A DNA stretch of 25,138 nt, taken from Podochytrium sp. JEL0797. Taxonomy: Eukaryota > Chytridiomycota > Chytridiomycetes > Chytridiales > Chytriomycetaceae. Numbering within the stretch: position 1 is the first letter of the stretch; every line of letters begins with the position of its first letter. The translations under genes were made by a program, and so were the position numbers. The stretch spans positions 1-25,138 of the forward strand of contig JADGJG010000295.1 of the NCBI GenBank assembly GCA_027596195.1, given 5' to 3'. Of this stretch, positions 1 through 9,390 are shown one piece after another. The notes beneath the pieces were generated by a model. That model saw nothing but the letters and a program-made list of their open reading frames with translations, made no database searches and was not told the DNA's origin.

Positions 1-656
1 GATGGATATTTGAAAAGTGTTGTGAGGTTGTGGAGGCAGCCAAATTGTTGGGGGAGAATGTGTTGGTAAGTATTTTTTTTTGGAGGTGGGGAAGTGGGGA
101 GACTGACTTTTTGGGGGGGGATAGATTCATTGTCATGCGGGAGTGAGTCGGTCTTCGACGATTGTGTTGGCGTATTTGATGCGGTTCCAGCATTTGACTC
201 TGTATGAAGCGTGGTTGTTGACATACAAGGTATTTCGAAAGACCCCCACACTAAAGTGTCTTTGTCCACTCACCAAAACCCCAATCCAAGGCCCGACCCA
301 TCATCCGACCCAACGAAGGCTTCGCGCGCGCCCTCCAAGACCTCGAACGCGAGATCCACCCACACCTCACGGAACCGACGCTCCCCATCTTTTGGATGTG
401 CGACAGCTACGCCAACTTTATGGAAGTCCTAGAACTGCGGGAACGTGCGAACCGGGCCGGTTTGTTGGGAAAACCGTCGTTGGCCGTGAGTGTGGTTGTG
501 GAGCGGCCTGTGGAGGCGGCGGTGGTGGTGGTGAGTCCTGTGGAGTTTGGGGGCAGTTCTTCGGGGGAGGAGGAGATCGCGGCTGTGGGTGAAGGGTTGG
601 TGTCTGTGAGGAAGGGGAGGGGGAGGGGGTTGAGTTTTGGGGGACGGTCTGGATAA
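1..656 (+). CDS. Dual-specificity (tyrosine/serine-threonine) protein phosphatase, 5'-truncated by the window edge
   Basis: Exons as read: 3-65, 125-229 and 291-656, with introns 66-124 (GTAAGT...TAG) and 230-290 (GTATTT...AAG). The splice joins give the Cys-based phosphatase loop HCHAGVSRSS at 128-157, the exact HC-x5-R-S/T signature of dual-specificity phosphatases. It is followed by the family's usual helix (STIVLAYLMRF) and, across the second splice, by RPIIRPNEGF, which resembles the VRP/PN-GF segment of MAP-kinase phosphatases. The Cys of the loop (131-133) would be the catalytic nucleophile and the Arg the phosphate-binding residue. The tail after about base 470 is low-complexity Val/Glu/Gly sequence and is probably disordered. 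The family dephosphorylates Tyr and Ser/Thr on signalling kinases; the substrate here cannot be told. The N-terminal part, including the general-acid Asp, lies outside the window. Family call is secure, subfamily is not. Confidence 0.88.
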
Positions 657-856
657 TTTTTTTTCTAAGTTTTTTGTTTTTGGGAGGGATTAATTTGGGG
701 ATGAGGGAGGGTTTGCTGCATATCGTTGAAAATAGTAATCATTATCTTTTCTCAATCAGAATCAGTCGAAAAGGAAGAGAGGAGAAGAAAAATTCAAATT
801 AATCTCACTTCACGTGCTTTCTTGGGAAACGAATTAATAAAAAAATTTCTCGTCCA

Positions 857-2062
857 ATGAACCCATTTTCTGATCTGGACGACTCAACGATTGAGCGAGA
901 CGGTGTTGTACACCACTGGGTTGGAGAGGAAGCGGCACATGTGGAGGAAAGGCAGCCTGGGTCAGCGACGACGACGGGATCTGAGTCGCGCACCAGCGAG
1001 ACGCTTTCGCCTGTCGAGTTGATGCTGGGGAGTCTTTCCGAAGAGGTGCGGCATGAGGAGGCAGTGCATGAAGAGGCGGCGCACGACGAGGCGGCGCATG
1101 ACGAGGAGGTGTATGCCACGCCGCGCATGGCGCCCATGCACCGCGCGCAGCACCGGCGTTCGATCGCATCGTCGCTGTTTGCGCTGCCCCACGATCCGCA
1201 CCTGCCCCTTCACTCCCACACACACTCGCACTCGCACATACACACTCACACACACGCGAATGCACACTCCCACTCGCCCCACGGCGTCGAACCACGCCCC
1301 TCGCGTCTCTCCGTGGCGTCGTTCTCCGTATCCGTATCTGGCGCCCTCCAACAACTACAAGGCGCGTATTCCAACAACTGGGCCTTTGGCGTCTTTGACC
1401 GATACTGGGCTGTCGACAAGCACAAGTTTGCGTTTGTACCACTCCCCACAAAAAACACTGTCACGGTTCAACCCGGCCTCTCCGTCGTGCTACCGGATCC
1501 AAAACAAGATACCCTCCCATATGTCCCGCCTCCTGCGAGACTACGCCAAATCAAGTCGATTCAAGTCCAACCACACCCCATCCACCCCATTTCAACTAAT
1601 GGAAACAATACCAACCCACCCCCACAACAACAACAACACCTCTCCATCCTCCCCCTTCTCCAAACCTGCGTGTGTCCGTGCCTCATTTTCGCCCAAAACC
1701 GGGAAATGTTTCTCCGAAACGGTGGATCCATCGACCCAGACCCCATCGCCTCCTGCTGCGGAAAATCCACCTCCGAATCCACACGCATCCTCCAATCGGC
1801 GTGTTGCTTCGCAACACTTATACCCTGCTGCCTCTGCTGCCTCCCACACCGCAGCCTGCGTACCTCCATCCGAAACAGGTACTCTCTGCATGCGGGGGAG
1901 GGAGGGGAAGGGCGTGGTGGGGAGTGTGCGGAATTGATGTTGAGTTTGTGTTGTTTGCCGTGTTCGTTGGTGCAGGAGCGGAGGGAGATTGCGCATTGGG
2001 AGGGGGTTGTGTGGGATGCGAGGAAGAGGAGGTCGGGGGGTTTTGTGTTTGAGGCGGTTTGA
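857..2062 (+). CDS. PLAC8-family cysteine-rich protein with histidine-rich N-terminal region
   Basis: Single open frame of 401 residues starting at the ATG at 857; no intron is needed. The C-terminal part carries PLAC8 hallmarks: W175-x2-GVFD, the CVCPC cluster at 271-275 followed by LIFAQNRE, a Cys-rich hydrophobic stretch at about 316-328 (CCFATLIPCCLCC), a basic segment, then LCCLPCSLVQERREI at 364-378. PLAC8 proteins are small membrane-associated Cys-rich proteins; plant members act in organ size control and metal (Cd, Zn) transport. Two features are odd. The first motif and the CVCPC cluster are separated by about 95 residues of Pro/Gln/Asn-rich sequence, where family members usually have some 10-20. 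The N-terminal half holds short acidic/His repeats (residues 67-84) and a His tract at 119-142. An unseen intron in the 1405-1660 stretch could shorten the insert, but no good acceptor is present there. Function is inferred from family only. Confidence 0.66.
   Translation: MNPFSDLDDSTIERDGVVHHWVGEEAAHVEERQPGSATTTGSESRTSETLSPVELMLGSLSEEVRHEEAVHEEAAHDEAAHDEEVYATPRMAPMHRAQHRRSIASSLFALPHDPHLPLHSHTHSHSHIHTHTHANAHSHSPHGVEPRPSRLSVASFSVSVSGALQQLQGAYSNNWAFGVFDRYWAVDKHKFAFVPLPTKNTVTVQPGLSVVLPDPKQDTLPYVPPPARLRQIKSIQVQPHPIHPISTNGNNTNPPPQQQQHLSILPLLQTCVCPCLIFAQNREMFLRNGGSIDPDPIASCCGKSTSESTRILQSACCFATLIPCCLCCLPHRSLRTSIRNRYSLHAGEGGEGRGGECAELMLSLCCLPCSLVQERREIAHWEGVVWDARKRRSGGFVFEAV
1211..1282 (+). repeat. 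CA-rich imperfect microsatellite coding for a His-rich tract
   Basis: The stretch is dominated by CAC, CAT and CACA units and codes for alternating His with Ser, Thr and Ala (residues 119-142 of the PLAC8-like protein). Such His-x-His runs resemble metal-binding loops of zinc transporters. Here it may be either a selected metal-binding segment or a passive result of CA-repeat slippage. Confidence 0.7.
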
Positions 2063-3149
2063 GGGGTAGTGTGTGTGGGCTGAGGCGAGGTGGATGAATT
2101 GAGGTGGGTGGACGTGGGACGATTCTATGTACTTTTGTTTAGATTATATGATAACTCTTGTTACGCGATACTCTTGAAGTTGGTATATAATTGTTGTTTG
2201 TTGATGCAAACGCGTCCAGCAAAAAAATCAGATAGCAGCACCCCCCCCCCCCCCCTCTTCCGCTTTCTTCTGTTTCAGGGCCCAGAGCCAGATCAAACAG
2301 TCCAGATGCAAAAGATTTATCATACAAATCGCATTGGGAGATTTGAGCGTGTTCTGCTTTTTTTTGGTTCCTTTCTCGTTTGGTGACATATTCAGAAAAC
2401 CGCGGTGTGCTCATTTCCTCCGCGTCCTAGGGCCCGGGTGCACTCGGGGCGCGGGAAGGTTGGATGTGCATCAGGTCTATGATGGTGGACCCCGACGGCC
2501 TGTCCTTTTTGATCCATCACTCACAAACCTGATCCTCATATCTTTCCCTCCTCTCATCCCCTCTCTTTCTTCTTTGTATACGTTGTTTTTTATCACTCTC
2601 GGCGTGGAATTTGCGAGATTGCGAAGCCGAATGAAGCGCGTTGAGACCCTGTCACGCTTCGGCACAACCTGTTGAAACCTGATGGGATAGTTCCTTTTCC
2701 CTCTTCCCCTTCCTTCAAACCCCTCTCCTCCCTTCCCCCATCTGATCCTCTCGCTCCGACTCTTTTGATCGAGTCTGGACCGAAGAATCATGGTGGGTGG
2801 GAAAATGGGGCCTACTTTCCGTGCTTGACCTTTTTGATGCCTTTTTTACGCGTTTGAGGAATAAAGCATATATAGATGTTAAATATTGCGCTGTGGCGTT
2901 TTCCAATCTGTTTTGTTCAACCAAGAACTCAAATAGTTTTTTTTCAGCCCCTGTCAAGGTGGGGTCGATTGCAGAGATGGTTTTTCACTGACTGAACCAC
3001 CAGAAGGTCTTTGTATTCTCAACGCACTTCCTACTATTCGAATCTTCAGGAAAGATTGAATGTCCGAAAGCACGTCAAAAAATTTCAGGATTTCGGATGC
3101 GCAGTCGCAATCCTACAATCGGTCCAGTCCCAAACACAAAACGAGTACA
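2063..3149. other. Intergenic region, no gene recognised
   Basis: No frame with recognisable domains, no convincing spliced gene and no tRNA-like cloverleaf was found. It contains a run of 15 C, several T- and pyrimidine-rich tracts (2520-2600 and 2700-2760), and an imperfect inverted repeat around 2631-2659 (GAAGCGCG against CACGCTTC). The segment just before 3150 should hold the U6 promoter, but I see no clear TATA box or B box there. Confidence 0.5.
2241..2255. repeat. Poly-C homopolymer (15 C)
   Basis: An uninterrupted run of 15 C in an intergenic region, soon after an A7 run. It is prone to length variation and to sequencing error. Confidence 0.9.
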
Positions 3150-3269
3150 AATGCGCCGGCGCAAAGATAGTAAATTGTCCGTCCAACGATACAGAGAAGA
3201 TTAGCATGGCTCCCTGTGTAAGGATGACACGCTTAACTTGAGTGGATGCCGCTTCGGCGGTTATATTTT
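3150..3269 (+). ncRNA. U6: U6 spliceosomal snRNA
   Basis: The core matches U6 closely: AACGATACAGAGA at 3185-3197 (the ACAGAGA box that pairs with 5' splice sites), AGATTAGCATGG with the AGC triad at 3203-3205, then an internal stem-loop ending in AAGGATGACACGC. The 3' part diverges in sequence, but CGTCCA (3180-3185) can pair with TGGATG (3243-3248), as expected for the U6 telestem. A run of T at 3266-3272 fits RNA polymerase III termination. The 5' end is uncertain; about 3150 is set by analogy with the usual 40 nt before ACAGAGA, and the usual long 5' stem-loop is reduced to the short self-complementary GCGCCGGCGC at 3153-3162. There is no intron between the ACAGAGA box and the triad. It supports splicing of the many short introns seen in the window. 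Confidence 0.93.
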
Positions 3270-3272
3270 TTT
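3249..3272 (+). terminator. UUCG-capped hairpin followed by T run at the U6 3' end
   Basis: CCGC-TTCG-GCGG at 3249-3260 forms a perfect four-pair stem with a UUCG tetraloop. It is followed five bases later by seven T (3266-3272). T runs terminate Pol III; a stable stem directly before the run is not a standard part of U6 3' ends as I know them. Confidence 0.7.
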
Positions 3273-3473
3273 ATTTACCTCTCTCCTTACCTTTTTGGCA
3301 TCCGGCTCGCGCTTTTTGGCGTCACTCCGTTATCCCCTCTTTCGTCCCCCGATTTCTCTAAGTCATCTGCGCTGCTTATAACGCTGCTGCGTGTGATGAC
3401 CAGGCCCTGAGAGAGAATGCGTAGATTCTTGCATGCAAGACAACCGTTCATCCAAGTTCCATGCACTCTCAAA

Positions 3474-3479
3474 TTTATT
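3474..3479 (-). promoter_or_regulatory. Poly(A) signal AATAAA of the MED11-like gene
   Basis: TTTATT on the plus strand reads AATAAA on the coding strand, starting six bases beyond the TGA stop (3485-3487). The 3' UTR would be very short, in line with the compact gene spacing nearby. Confidence 0.5.
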
Positions 3480-3484
3480 CGCTT

Positions 3485-4253
3485 TCACAACTCCATCATC
3501 TCATCGCCAATCTCACCCGCATCCCTACCCTCCGACGCCTTCACCGTTTCGCCCAACTCGATGCCATACGCGTCCAACACTCCACTCCGCAGTTTCTCGC
3601 TTAACACATGCAGCCCTTGCACACTTAACCGAAAGTCCGTCTCGAACCCTTCCACGGTGCTCTGGTACGGCAGACTCGACATTTGCAGCGCCATGGTCAA
3701 GTCGCCGGCGAGTTTGACGCTGCCTGTGCCTGCGCTGTTTGTGGCATTCGAGGTGAAGATGCCGGCTTCTGTGAGGTGGCGGAACACTGTGCGCAGGGTC
3801 TTTTGGATGGCCTGGTGCATGGTGACTATTCAGTAGAGATCGCGATCGAACACCAAACGCATAGTTACCATCAGCAGTTCGGTGAATTCCTGATGCCGCA
3901 GCGAAAACTCCTCCTTGCGTTCGTCAATGTTGTCTGTTCCTTCGAACGCAAGCGTCTCAATCACGGCGCTGGCCACCTTGACGAGCTGCACGATTTTCTG
4001 TGTGTGATGTGGTGGTTCAACGATCCGCTCCGTTCCGGTTTGAGCATATCTCTAGACTCATCCTCACCTCCTCGACACCTGCAATCAGGTTCAGGTGGTG
4101 TTCGTTGGTGTTTGCGATGGTGTTGGTGTTTGGTTGCGGGGCCGGCGGGGCTGGCGAGTTGACTGCGCTTGCGAGGATCGAAGAGGTGGATGAATTCGGG
4201 GCGGTGCTTCTGTTGCTGGCGGTTTCGCGTGCCGGTGTTCCCGAGACGATCAT
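3485..4253 (-). CDS. MED11: Mediator complex subunit 11-like protein (three exons)
   Basis: Coding order on the minus strand: 4253-4068, 3997-3869 and 3811-3485, with introns of 70 and 57 nt (GTGAGG...CAG and GTAACT...CAG), all joins in phase 0. The product is 213 residues. After a Ser/Thr/Pro/Asn-rich head of about 50 residues comes LIAGVEEKIVQLVKVASAVI (about 57-76), then LAFEG, an amphipathic helix, and IQKTLRTVFRHLTEAGIF. This order resembles MED11: a first helix of the form LxxLExxExxI, a second helix, then an IRYLT-like segment and a short S-x-Y motif (SSLPYQS here). MED11 is a small head-module subunit that forms a helical bundle with MED22 and helps load TFIIH at promoters. The protein is longer than the animal subunit (about 117 residues) because of its head and C-terminal extension. 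The call rests on pattern memory, so another small helical nuclear protein is possible. The gene is divergent from gene A. Confidence 0.6.
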
Positions 4254-4288
4254 TTGCAAATCCTTTTTCCATTGTTTTCTCCCACAAA
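4254..4288. promoter_or_regulatory. Very short shared divergent promoter between MED11-like gene and gene A
   Basis: The two ATG codons (4253 on minus, 4289 on plus) are only 35 bp apart, so the 5' UTRs and core promoter must overlap in this stretch and the adjoining coding DNA. It is T-rich on the plus strand with a CCCACAAAATGG context at the gene A start. No TATA box is visible. Moving either start downstream would widen the gap, but no better start is evident. Confidence 0.55.
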
Positions 4289-7200
4289 ATGGACCTCCTC
4301 CCGCCCGAGCTGCAGCTCCACAAGGTCCTGATGGATCGCATCCAGATCCTGGAGAGGAATAACACCGAACTGGAAGCCGAGGTCGATCAACTCACTGCCC
4401 AGCTGCGTCAGGCCTCTGCACCCCCAGCCAAGCCCAACCACGCATCCACCCAGGAGCTGCTCTTCGCACATGAAACTATCCGCAGAAAGGACCAAGAGAT
4501 TGCCCGTCTGAATGCGCGGGTGGCCGAGCTTCAGAGTCGGTGGAACTCGCCGCCCATTTCGAAGGTCAAGATTGATCTCGATCAGGAGAGCTTGGCGTCT
4601 TCGTCCGACGACGATGTGGTGCTCGAGAGTGACGAGGGTGGAGAAGTGGAGCCGACGGAGGATGCTTCGAGTGGTATTTGCCCTTAAATTACCGGGCGCC
4701 ACCACTCCCCCGCTTATGACCTCCTTATTTGCTTCAGAATCCAACATCTGGCCGAACGTCCTCCGTCGAAAGTTCCCCGCATTTACTGCCAACAACAACC
4801 ACCCCAATGGCGTCAATGCCAACAAGGCAAGAGTCGCGATGCTCGAATTCTGCAAAAAGCACAGCCTGAAGGACGTGTGGGGCGGCCGAAAAGTCCGCGT
4901 GATCCCTCCTCATTTGCATGCCGCGTTTCTCGAACACATTTCGCTCCAGATGCCGAGGTTAGCGGACGCCAAGAAACCGGTCGAGTCTTTTGCCGACGAG
5001 TGTTCGAGTGGGGAGGATGGTGTTGACGAGACGCAGATTCTTTCGCGTAGAAGGAGGAGGATATCTGGGGAAGAGGAGGATTTGTCGAGCGAGGAAGATG
5101 GCTCCCAAGAAGAACAGCGAGACGACGATTTTTGCTGCCGAATTCCTGGATGCCAGCGAGGCGGTGTGCCGTACAAGAACAAGCAGTCACTTCTCGTGCA
5201 CAAGTACGATTACCATTCTCCCGAAACGTCTGTTTCTGTTCCAAACCGTGACGAACCGATTGGTGGGTGATTTTCTGCTGGCTTTTCGCAATATTTATGA
5301 TTTTTGGAATAGTCGTCAAGCGGGACAAAAGTGGGTCTTTCTCGTGTCCATTTTGCGGGACATCCATACGAAAAGCCATTAGTTTTCGATCGCACATCAG
5401 GATGTGCTCGAAATCTGGCCCCGTGGCCGCTGTCGCGAAGGAGACTGATGCTGGAAGCGAGAGTGGTGAGAGTGATTCTGGGAGTGAATCGGACGTCTCG
5501 AATGAGGAGCAGGAGCTGGAAGGGTTGCATGAAGGCCCGAAACTCAGCTGTCTTGTGAAGGGGTGTTATCGATTTGGGCGGTCGTTCAAGACGAAATTGG
5601 ATTTGTCGAAACACGCTGGAAATTATCATTGCCATCAAACGACGATATTGATTCCTGGACGCAGTGGGCCAACAGGTTTGTGCTCTCGATTTGCTATCTC
5701 TTTGCGCTGACGACTTCTTTTTCTCCTCAGTTGTCGTGAGGAGTGAAGACGGCGCTCTGAAATGTCCAATGTGTGGAGTTTCGATCACGGCATCGGCCAA
5801 CTTCCGACACCATGCAACAAAGTCTTGTCCGAAAATCTCTGAAGCACCTTTGCCCGATACGGAGAAAGACGACGCAGATTCGGAACGCGAGGGGTCGCTT
5901 GGCTCTGAGGACGAGCAGGGAAACGACGGCGATGGCACTTCTGGCATAACGTGCCAGGTTCCCGGTTGTCCCAAGGCTGGAATGGTGCTCCAGGGATACA
6001 ACAACATGCACGCGCACAAGCACAACTACCACTGCGCGCAAATAAATGTCCCTGAGCTTCCTGAGCCGATTCTTCGTGGCGAAAACGGTTGCTTTGCGTG
6101 CCCTTTGTGCAGTCGCCCCCTCAGAACTGCCAATGCCGCGCGCCTTCACATCAGGTCATGTCGTGCAACTGGTCACATTCCCACGCCAACCATGTCGTCC
6201 GCAACTTCTCCTGAGCCCAAGACCAAGAAGCCTCTCCCCCAGGCCAAGGCGACGGTTCGCACGGGGTCATGGTCAGCGTTCTCGTCGACCGAAAAGCTCA
6301 AATGGACCGACCTCGCGATTGCTTCCAACTTGATTTCCAGTATCAAGCGTAGTCCTCGGTATCGTGCGGCCAAGAAATTGGCGTCCCGGTTCCAAACCAT
6401 GTATGAGCTCTACGAAACGGATGTCAGCGATGGGTTGTTCTTTATCCCGATGGAGCTTCAGGATGAGTTTCTCGAGTTTTTGAACGATTCTTTGGGGGAG
6501 GAGGATGAAAATGCGGTGGAGCTGGGAAAGCGAAGTGTCGATGATATCGACGAGTGTGTGGTGGGAGACGCGCACGTTGAGTCTGATGGGGAAGAATCGG
6601 TGCGCGTTGGGTCGTTGGCAAAGAAATCGAGGCGGATGTCGGTTGATTCCGATGACGAGAAGAGTGGGGTCGTGGTGGAGAAAGCTGGGGATGTAGGGAA
6701 ATCGGTTGGGTTGTTTTTGGAGGAGGCTAGGGTTCGGCTTGACAGTTTCGTGAAGTCTGGCGCCGAATCAACCCCCCCGACGGAGCCGCTTGCTGTCGAG
6801 TCTGAGTCTGCGAGCGTTGATGTCAGCGATGAATCCCTTCCAAGTACCAACAAGTCTGTTGCCGCGCCACCACTCAACCCCCCATCCCTTGTCTCCTTGG
6901 AAGCCAAATCGATGCATCCGTTGACCTTGCCTACCATTCAAGCTTCGAAGCTGTCGGAGTACGAATCCGATGACTTCCTCGATTATGAAATATCAGAGTC
7001 TCCACCACTCAGGCCGATTCCACCCCCCGTCTCCGTGGACGCCATTCAAGCTTCGAAGCTTGACGAGTCGGAACCAATGGATCTCGGAACTCCAGCGTCC
7101 TCGTGCGATCCAACTGCACCTTTTGATACCCCTGCGATCGACGCAGTTGCTTACACGGATATTCTGCACGAGATGGTCCCTGACTATGGAAATGCGCCGG

Positions 7201-7415
7201 GTCATGTCAAAGACGGGATTTTGGACGGCGCGAAGCTGTTTTTGCGCGCCTGCTTTGAGGATGAGGGGTCTGAAGGGAATTTGGCGGATTATATTGTGGG
7301 TGGGAGTGTTTTGATTCCGAGGGAGATTGTGGGGGATTTTGCGAGTTGGGTGTTCCCTCAGTTGCAGGAGCTGCTGCCGGGCATGGATGTGAGGGAATGG
7401 GTTGAGGGGGAGTAG
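4289..7415 (+). CDS. Gene A: coiled-coil / six-zinc-finger protein of an unrecognised multidomain family
   Basis: Four exons, 4289-4673, 4738-5262, 5313-5675 and 5731-7415, all introns phase 1 (64, 50 and 55 nt); 985 residues. Order: coiled coil (about 5-95); acidic Ser tract (105-128); W-IP module 1 (130-196); acidic linker; then three finger pairs. The first finger of each pair is C-x4-C-x15-H-x4-H (C262/C267/H283/H288; C383/C388/H404/H409; C499/C504/H520/H525). The second is C-x2-C-x12-H-x3/4-C (315-335, 436-457, 548-568). W-IP module 2 follows at 614-676, then a long Ser/Glu/Pro-rich region and the C-terminal REW module (899-985). The fingers, basic patches and acidic stretches suggest a nuclear nucleic-acid-binding protein, probably oligomeric through its coiled coil; this is inference. 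Exon 3 codes exactly one C2HC plus one C2HH finger and is bounded by phase-1 introns. Genes B and C downstream are paralogues. I do not recognise the family. Confidence 0.85.
6936..7060 (+). repeat. Short internal duplication with a HindIII/BstBI-type palindrome in gene A
   Basis: ATTCAAGCTTCGAAGCT occurs at 6936-6952 and again at 7044-7060, 108 bp apart. The flanks are also alike (CCACCACTCA followed by a GTCTCC...GG segment before each). In the second copy it extends to the 14-bp perfect palindrome AAGCTTCGAAGCTT. It codes for IQASKL twice in the disordered region, so a ~108-bp in-frame duplication is likely. Confidence 0.75.
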
Positions 7416-7473
7416 GCTGTTTTCCTTGATTTTTGCTTGATTTTTCAAAAAAAAAACCTTGAAAGTTTGCGAA

Positions 7474-9249
7474 ATGGAAACTCCCAGCTTCCTGGCCGAT
7501 TACTGCAAGGCCTTGACATATCAAGTCAAAGGGCAGGAGAAGGAAATTGCGTCGCTCGCCGCTAAAGTGGAGGAGCTCGAAACCGCAGTCGTCCAGAAAC
7601 AAACGGAATCCGATGCAGCCCAGCAACGCGCCAACAACACCATCCGCAACCAGGCTGCTGATATTGCGAGGCTCAAGGGCGAGGTGGAAAAACTCAGGCA
7701 GCGGGAAGAAGCGAGCCGCCAACCGCATACCTTTCGCTCTCGCATCTCGCTGGATTCACAGTCGTCGAACCTCTCACTGGATTCCGTTGCTGCGAGACCG
7801 GCTGCTTCTCCAGGCGAGGGTATTCGAAGGAAGAGTCTGGGCGTGGCCAGAGGTTCCGTGTCCTCGCAAGGTGCGTGTGTGTGGGTATTTGTTTGTTAAT
7901 GATTCGCGTCAAACCTAAACTCAATGAAAGGACCGGATTTATGTGAAGCCAATATTTGGACCAACGTTCTACGTTCAAAATACCCCGACTTTGTCGTTTC
8001 CAAACTGAATCGCAACTCCAACATGGTCAAAAAGAAAGTTTATCGATTCTGCGATGAGCACAGCTTGACCAAAGTGTTTGGACCCAACAAAAGTCGAATC
8101 ATTCCGCAGAGACTACATGCCGCGCTTTTGGAGAATGTTGGTGATCTGATGTCTTCGTCGGAACAGAGCAGTGATTCTGATGGGGAGGAAACGCGTCAGA
8201 CTGCGAAACGGAGGAGATCATCCGGTGGGGGCGTGTCTCGAGATGTGGAAGAAGAGAATGAGTATGAGGAAGAATTGATGGAGGAGGGAGCTGCTGCAAC
8301 ATTTCCGTGCTTGGTTCCTGGGTGTTCGAGTTTTGGAATGTCGCAAAAGTCGAAAGATTCTTTAATGGATCACCAGCGAGCGTATCATTCTCCCCAAGTT
8401 TCTGTTGAACTTCCTGGTCGCCATGAACCGCTTGGTGAGTTATCTTGCTCTTGTTGTTTTTCGATTGGAAATTTCTCACATTTTTTTTCAGTCGTTCTGA
8501 GAAACGGAAATGGTTCCTTCCCGTGCCCTGTATGCAGAGTTGTTACCGTCAGATCTCAATCAAAGTTTCGAGCCCATGTGCGTTCTTGTGGTGGTCCCGC
8601 GGATTCCCTGTCCTCAGACGAGGACGAAGCTCAGCCACTTCCAGATTCGCTCATTTGCCTGGTCGCTGGCTGTACCACGACGAAGCCCTTCAGCAACAGA
8701 ACCTCGTTCAACCATCATAAAGTACGCTTCCATTGCACTGAAATGCAGGTAACTCTCCCTGGTGGACGGGAGCTTGGTAAGAATTTCCTTCCCTTTTAAC
8801 TTGTTCGCAGTGCTTATTATTTTTGATATTCAGTTGTTCCTCGACTGAATGGATTATTCAAATGCCCGACTTGCAGCAAAAACACGAGAGACGCTTTTGA
8901 ATTCAAACGGCATGTCAATGGATGCACGGCTACTAGCGAAACGAAGGGGGAATCTACCCCAATCACTGGCCGCGAACCCCTCCAATTCACCGACATTCTC
9001 TACAACATGGTTCCCGAATACGCGCAAGTGTCTGACGAACTCAAAGACGCGATTCGAAACGGTGTGGAAATGTTTTTGAACGCCGTGTCGGAAGAGTATG
9101 GAATTGAAGCTTCGTTTCGCGTGGATCTTGGGAACGGCGAGTCGACTTTTGTGGTTCCTGAGGAAGTGGTGGAGGATTTTGTGGGATGGGTGTTCCCGGA
9201 GTTGCAGAGGATTTTGCCGAGCATGGAAGTGCGGGAGTGGGAGCGGTGA
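7474..9249 (+). CDS. Gene B: coiled-coil / four-zinc-finger paralogue of gene A
   Basis: Four exons, 7474-7870, 7931-8434, 8492-8776 and 8834-9249, introns 60, 57 and 57 nt, all phase 1; 533 residues. It has a coiled coil (about 14-80), a Ser-rich linker, one W-IP module (about 141-202, ANIWTNVLRSKYPDF... with RIIP near its end), and a basic/acidic linker. Two finger pairs follow: C259/C264/H280/H285 with the C2HC at 312-333, and C356/C361/H376/H381 with the C2HC at 406-426. The C-terminal module is at 447-533, ending VREWER. Splice sites sit at the same places as in gene A: before the W-IP module and before each C2HC finger. B therefore looks like A minus one finger-pair exon, minus W-IP module 2 and minus most of the disordered tail. 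It starts 58 bp after gene A. The intron-1 acceptor (AATGAAAG) has a weak pyrimidine tract; a slightly later AG at 7950 also keeps the frame. Confidence 0.83.
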
Positions 9250-9390
9250 AGAGGCAATATATAGAACTCTACAAACTATTAAATGGAGTAGTTATACTCA
9301 GATTTGCGTTTCAAATTTCCCTAATTGATGAAGGGGATTGGCCGAAGGAAAAAATCAATCCAAAAAATCTGTCCCCGCCCCTCAGACAAC

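Noticed and set aside
1200..1290. CRISPR-like or minisatellite array
   Set aside because: The CA-rich stretch has no spacer-repeat structure and lies inside a coding frame of a eukaryotic gene.
962..1451. Minus-strand open frames opposite the PLAC8 gene
   Set aside because: They are shadows of the CA-rich and Cys-coding sequence; the plus frame has PLAC8 motifs and a proper start.
2631..2659. Imperfect inverted repeat as a structured RNA
   Set aside because: One short stem of seven to eight pairs with a 12-nt loop is expected by chance in this length of sequence.
2477..2791. Open minus-strand frame of about 100 codons in the 2-3 kb region
   Set aside because: Composition is Arg/Gly-rich low complexity caused by pyrimidine tracts on the plus strand, with no domain and no good splice partners.
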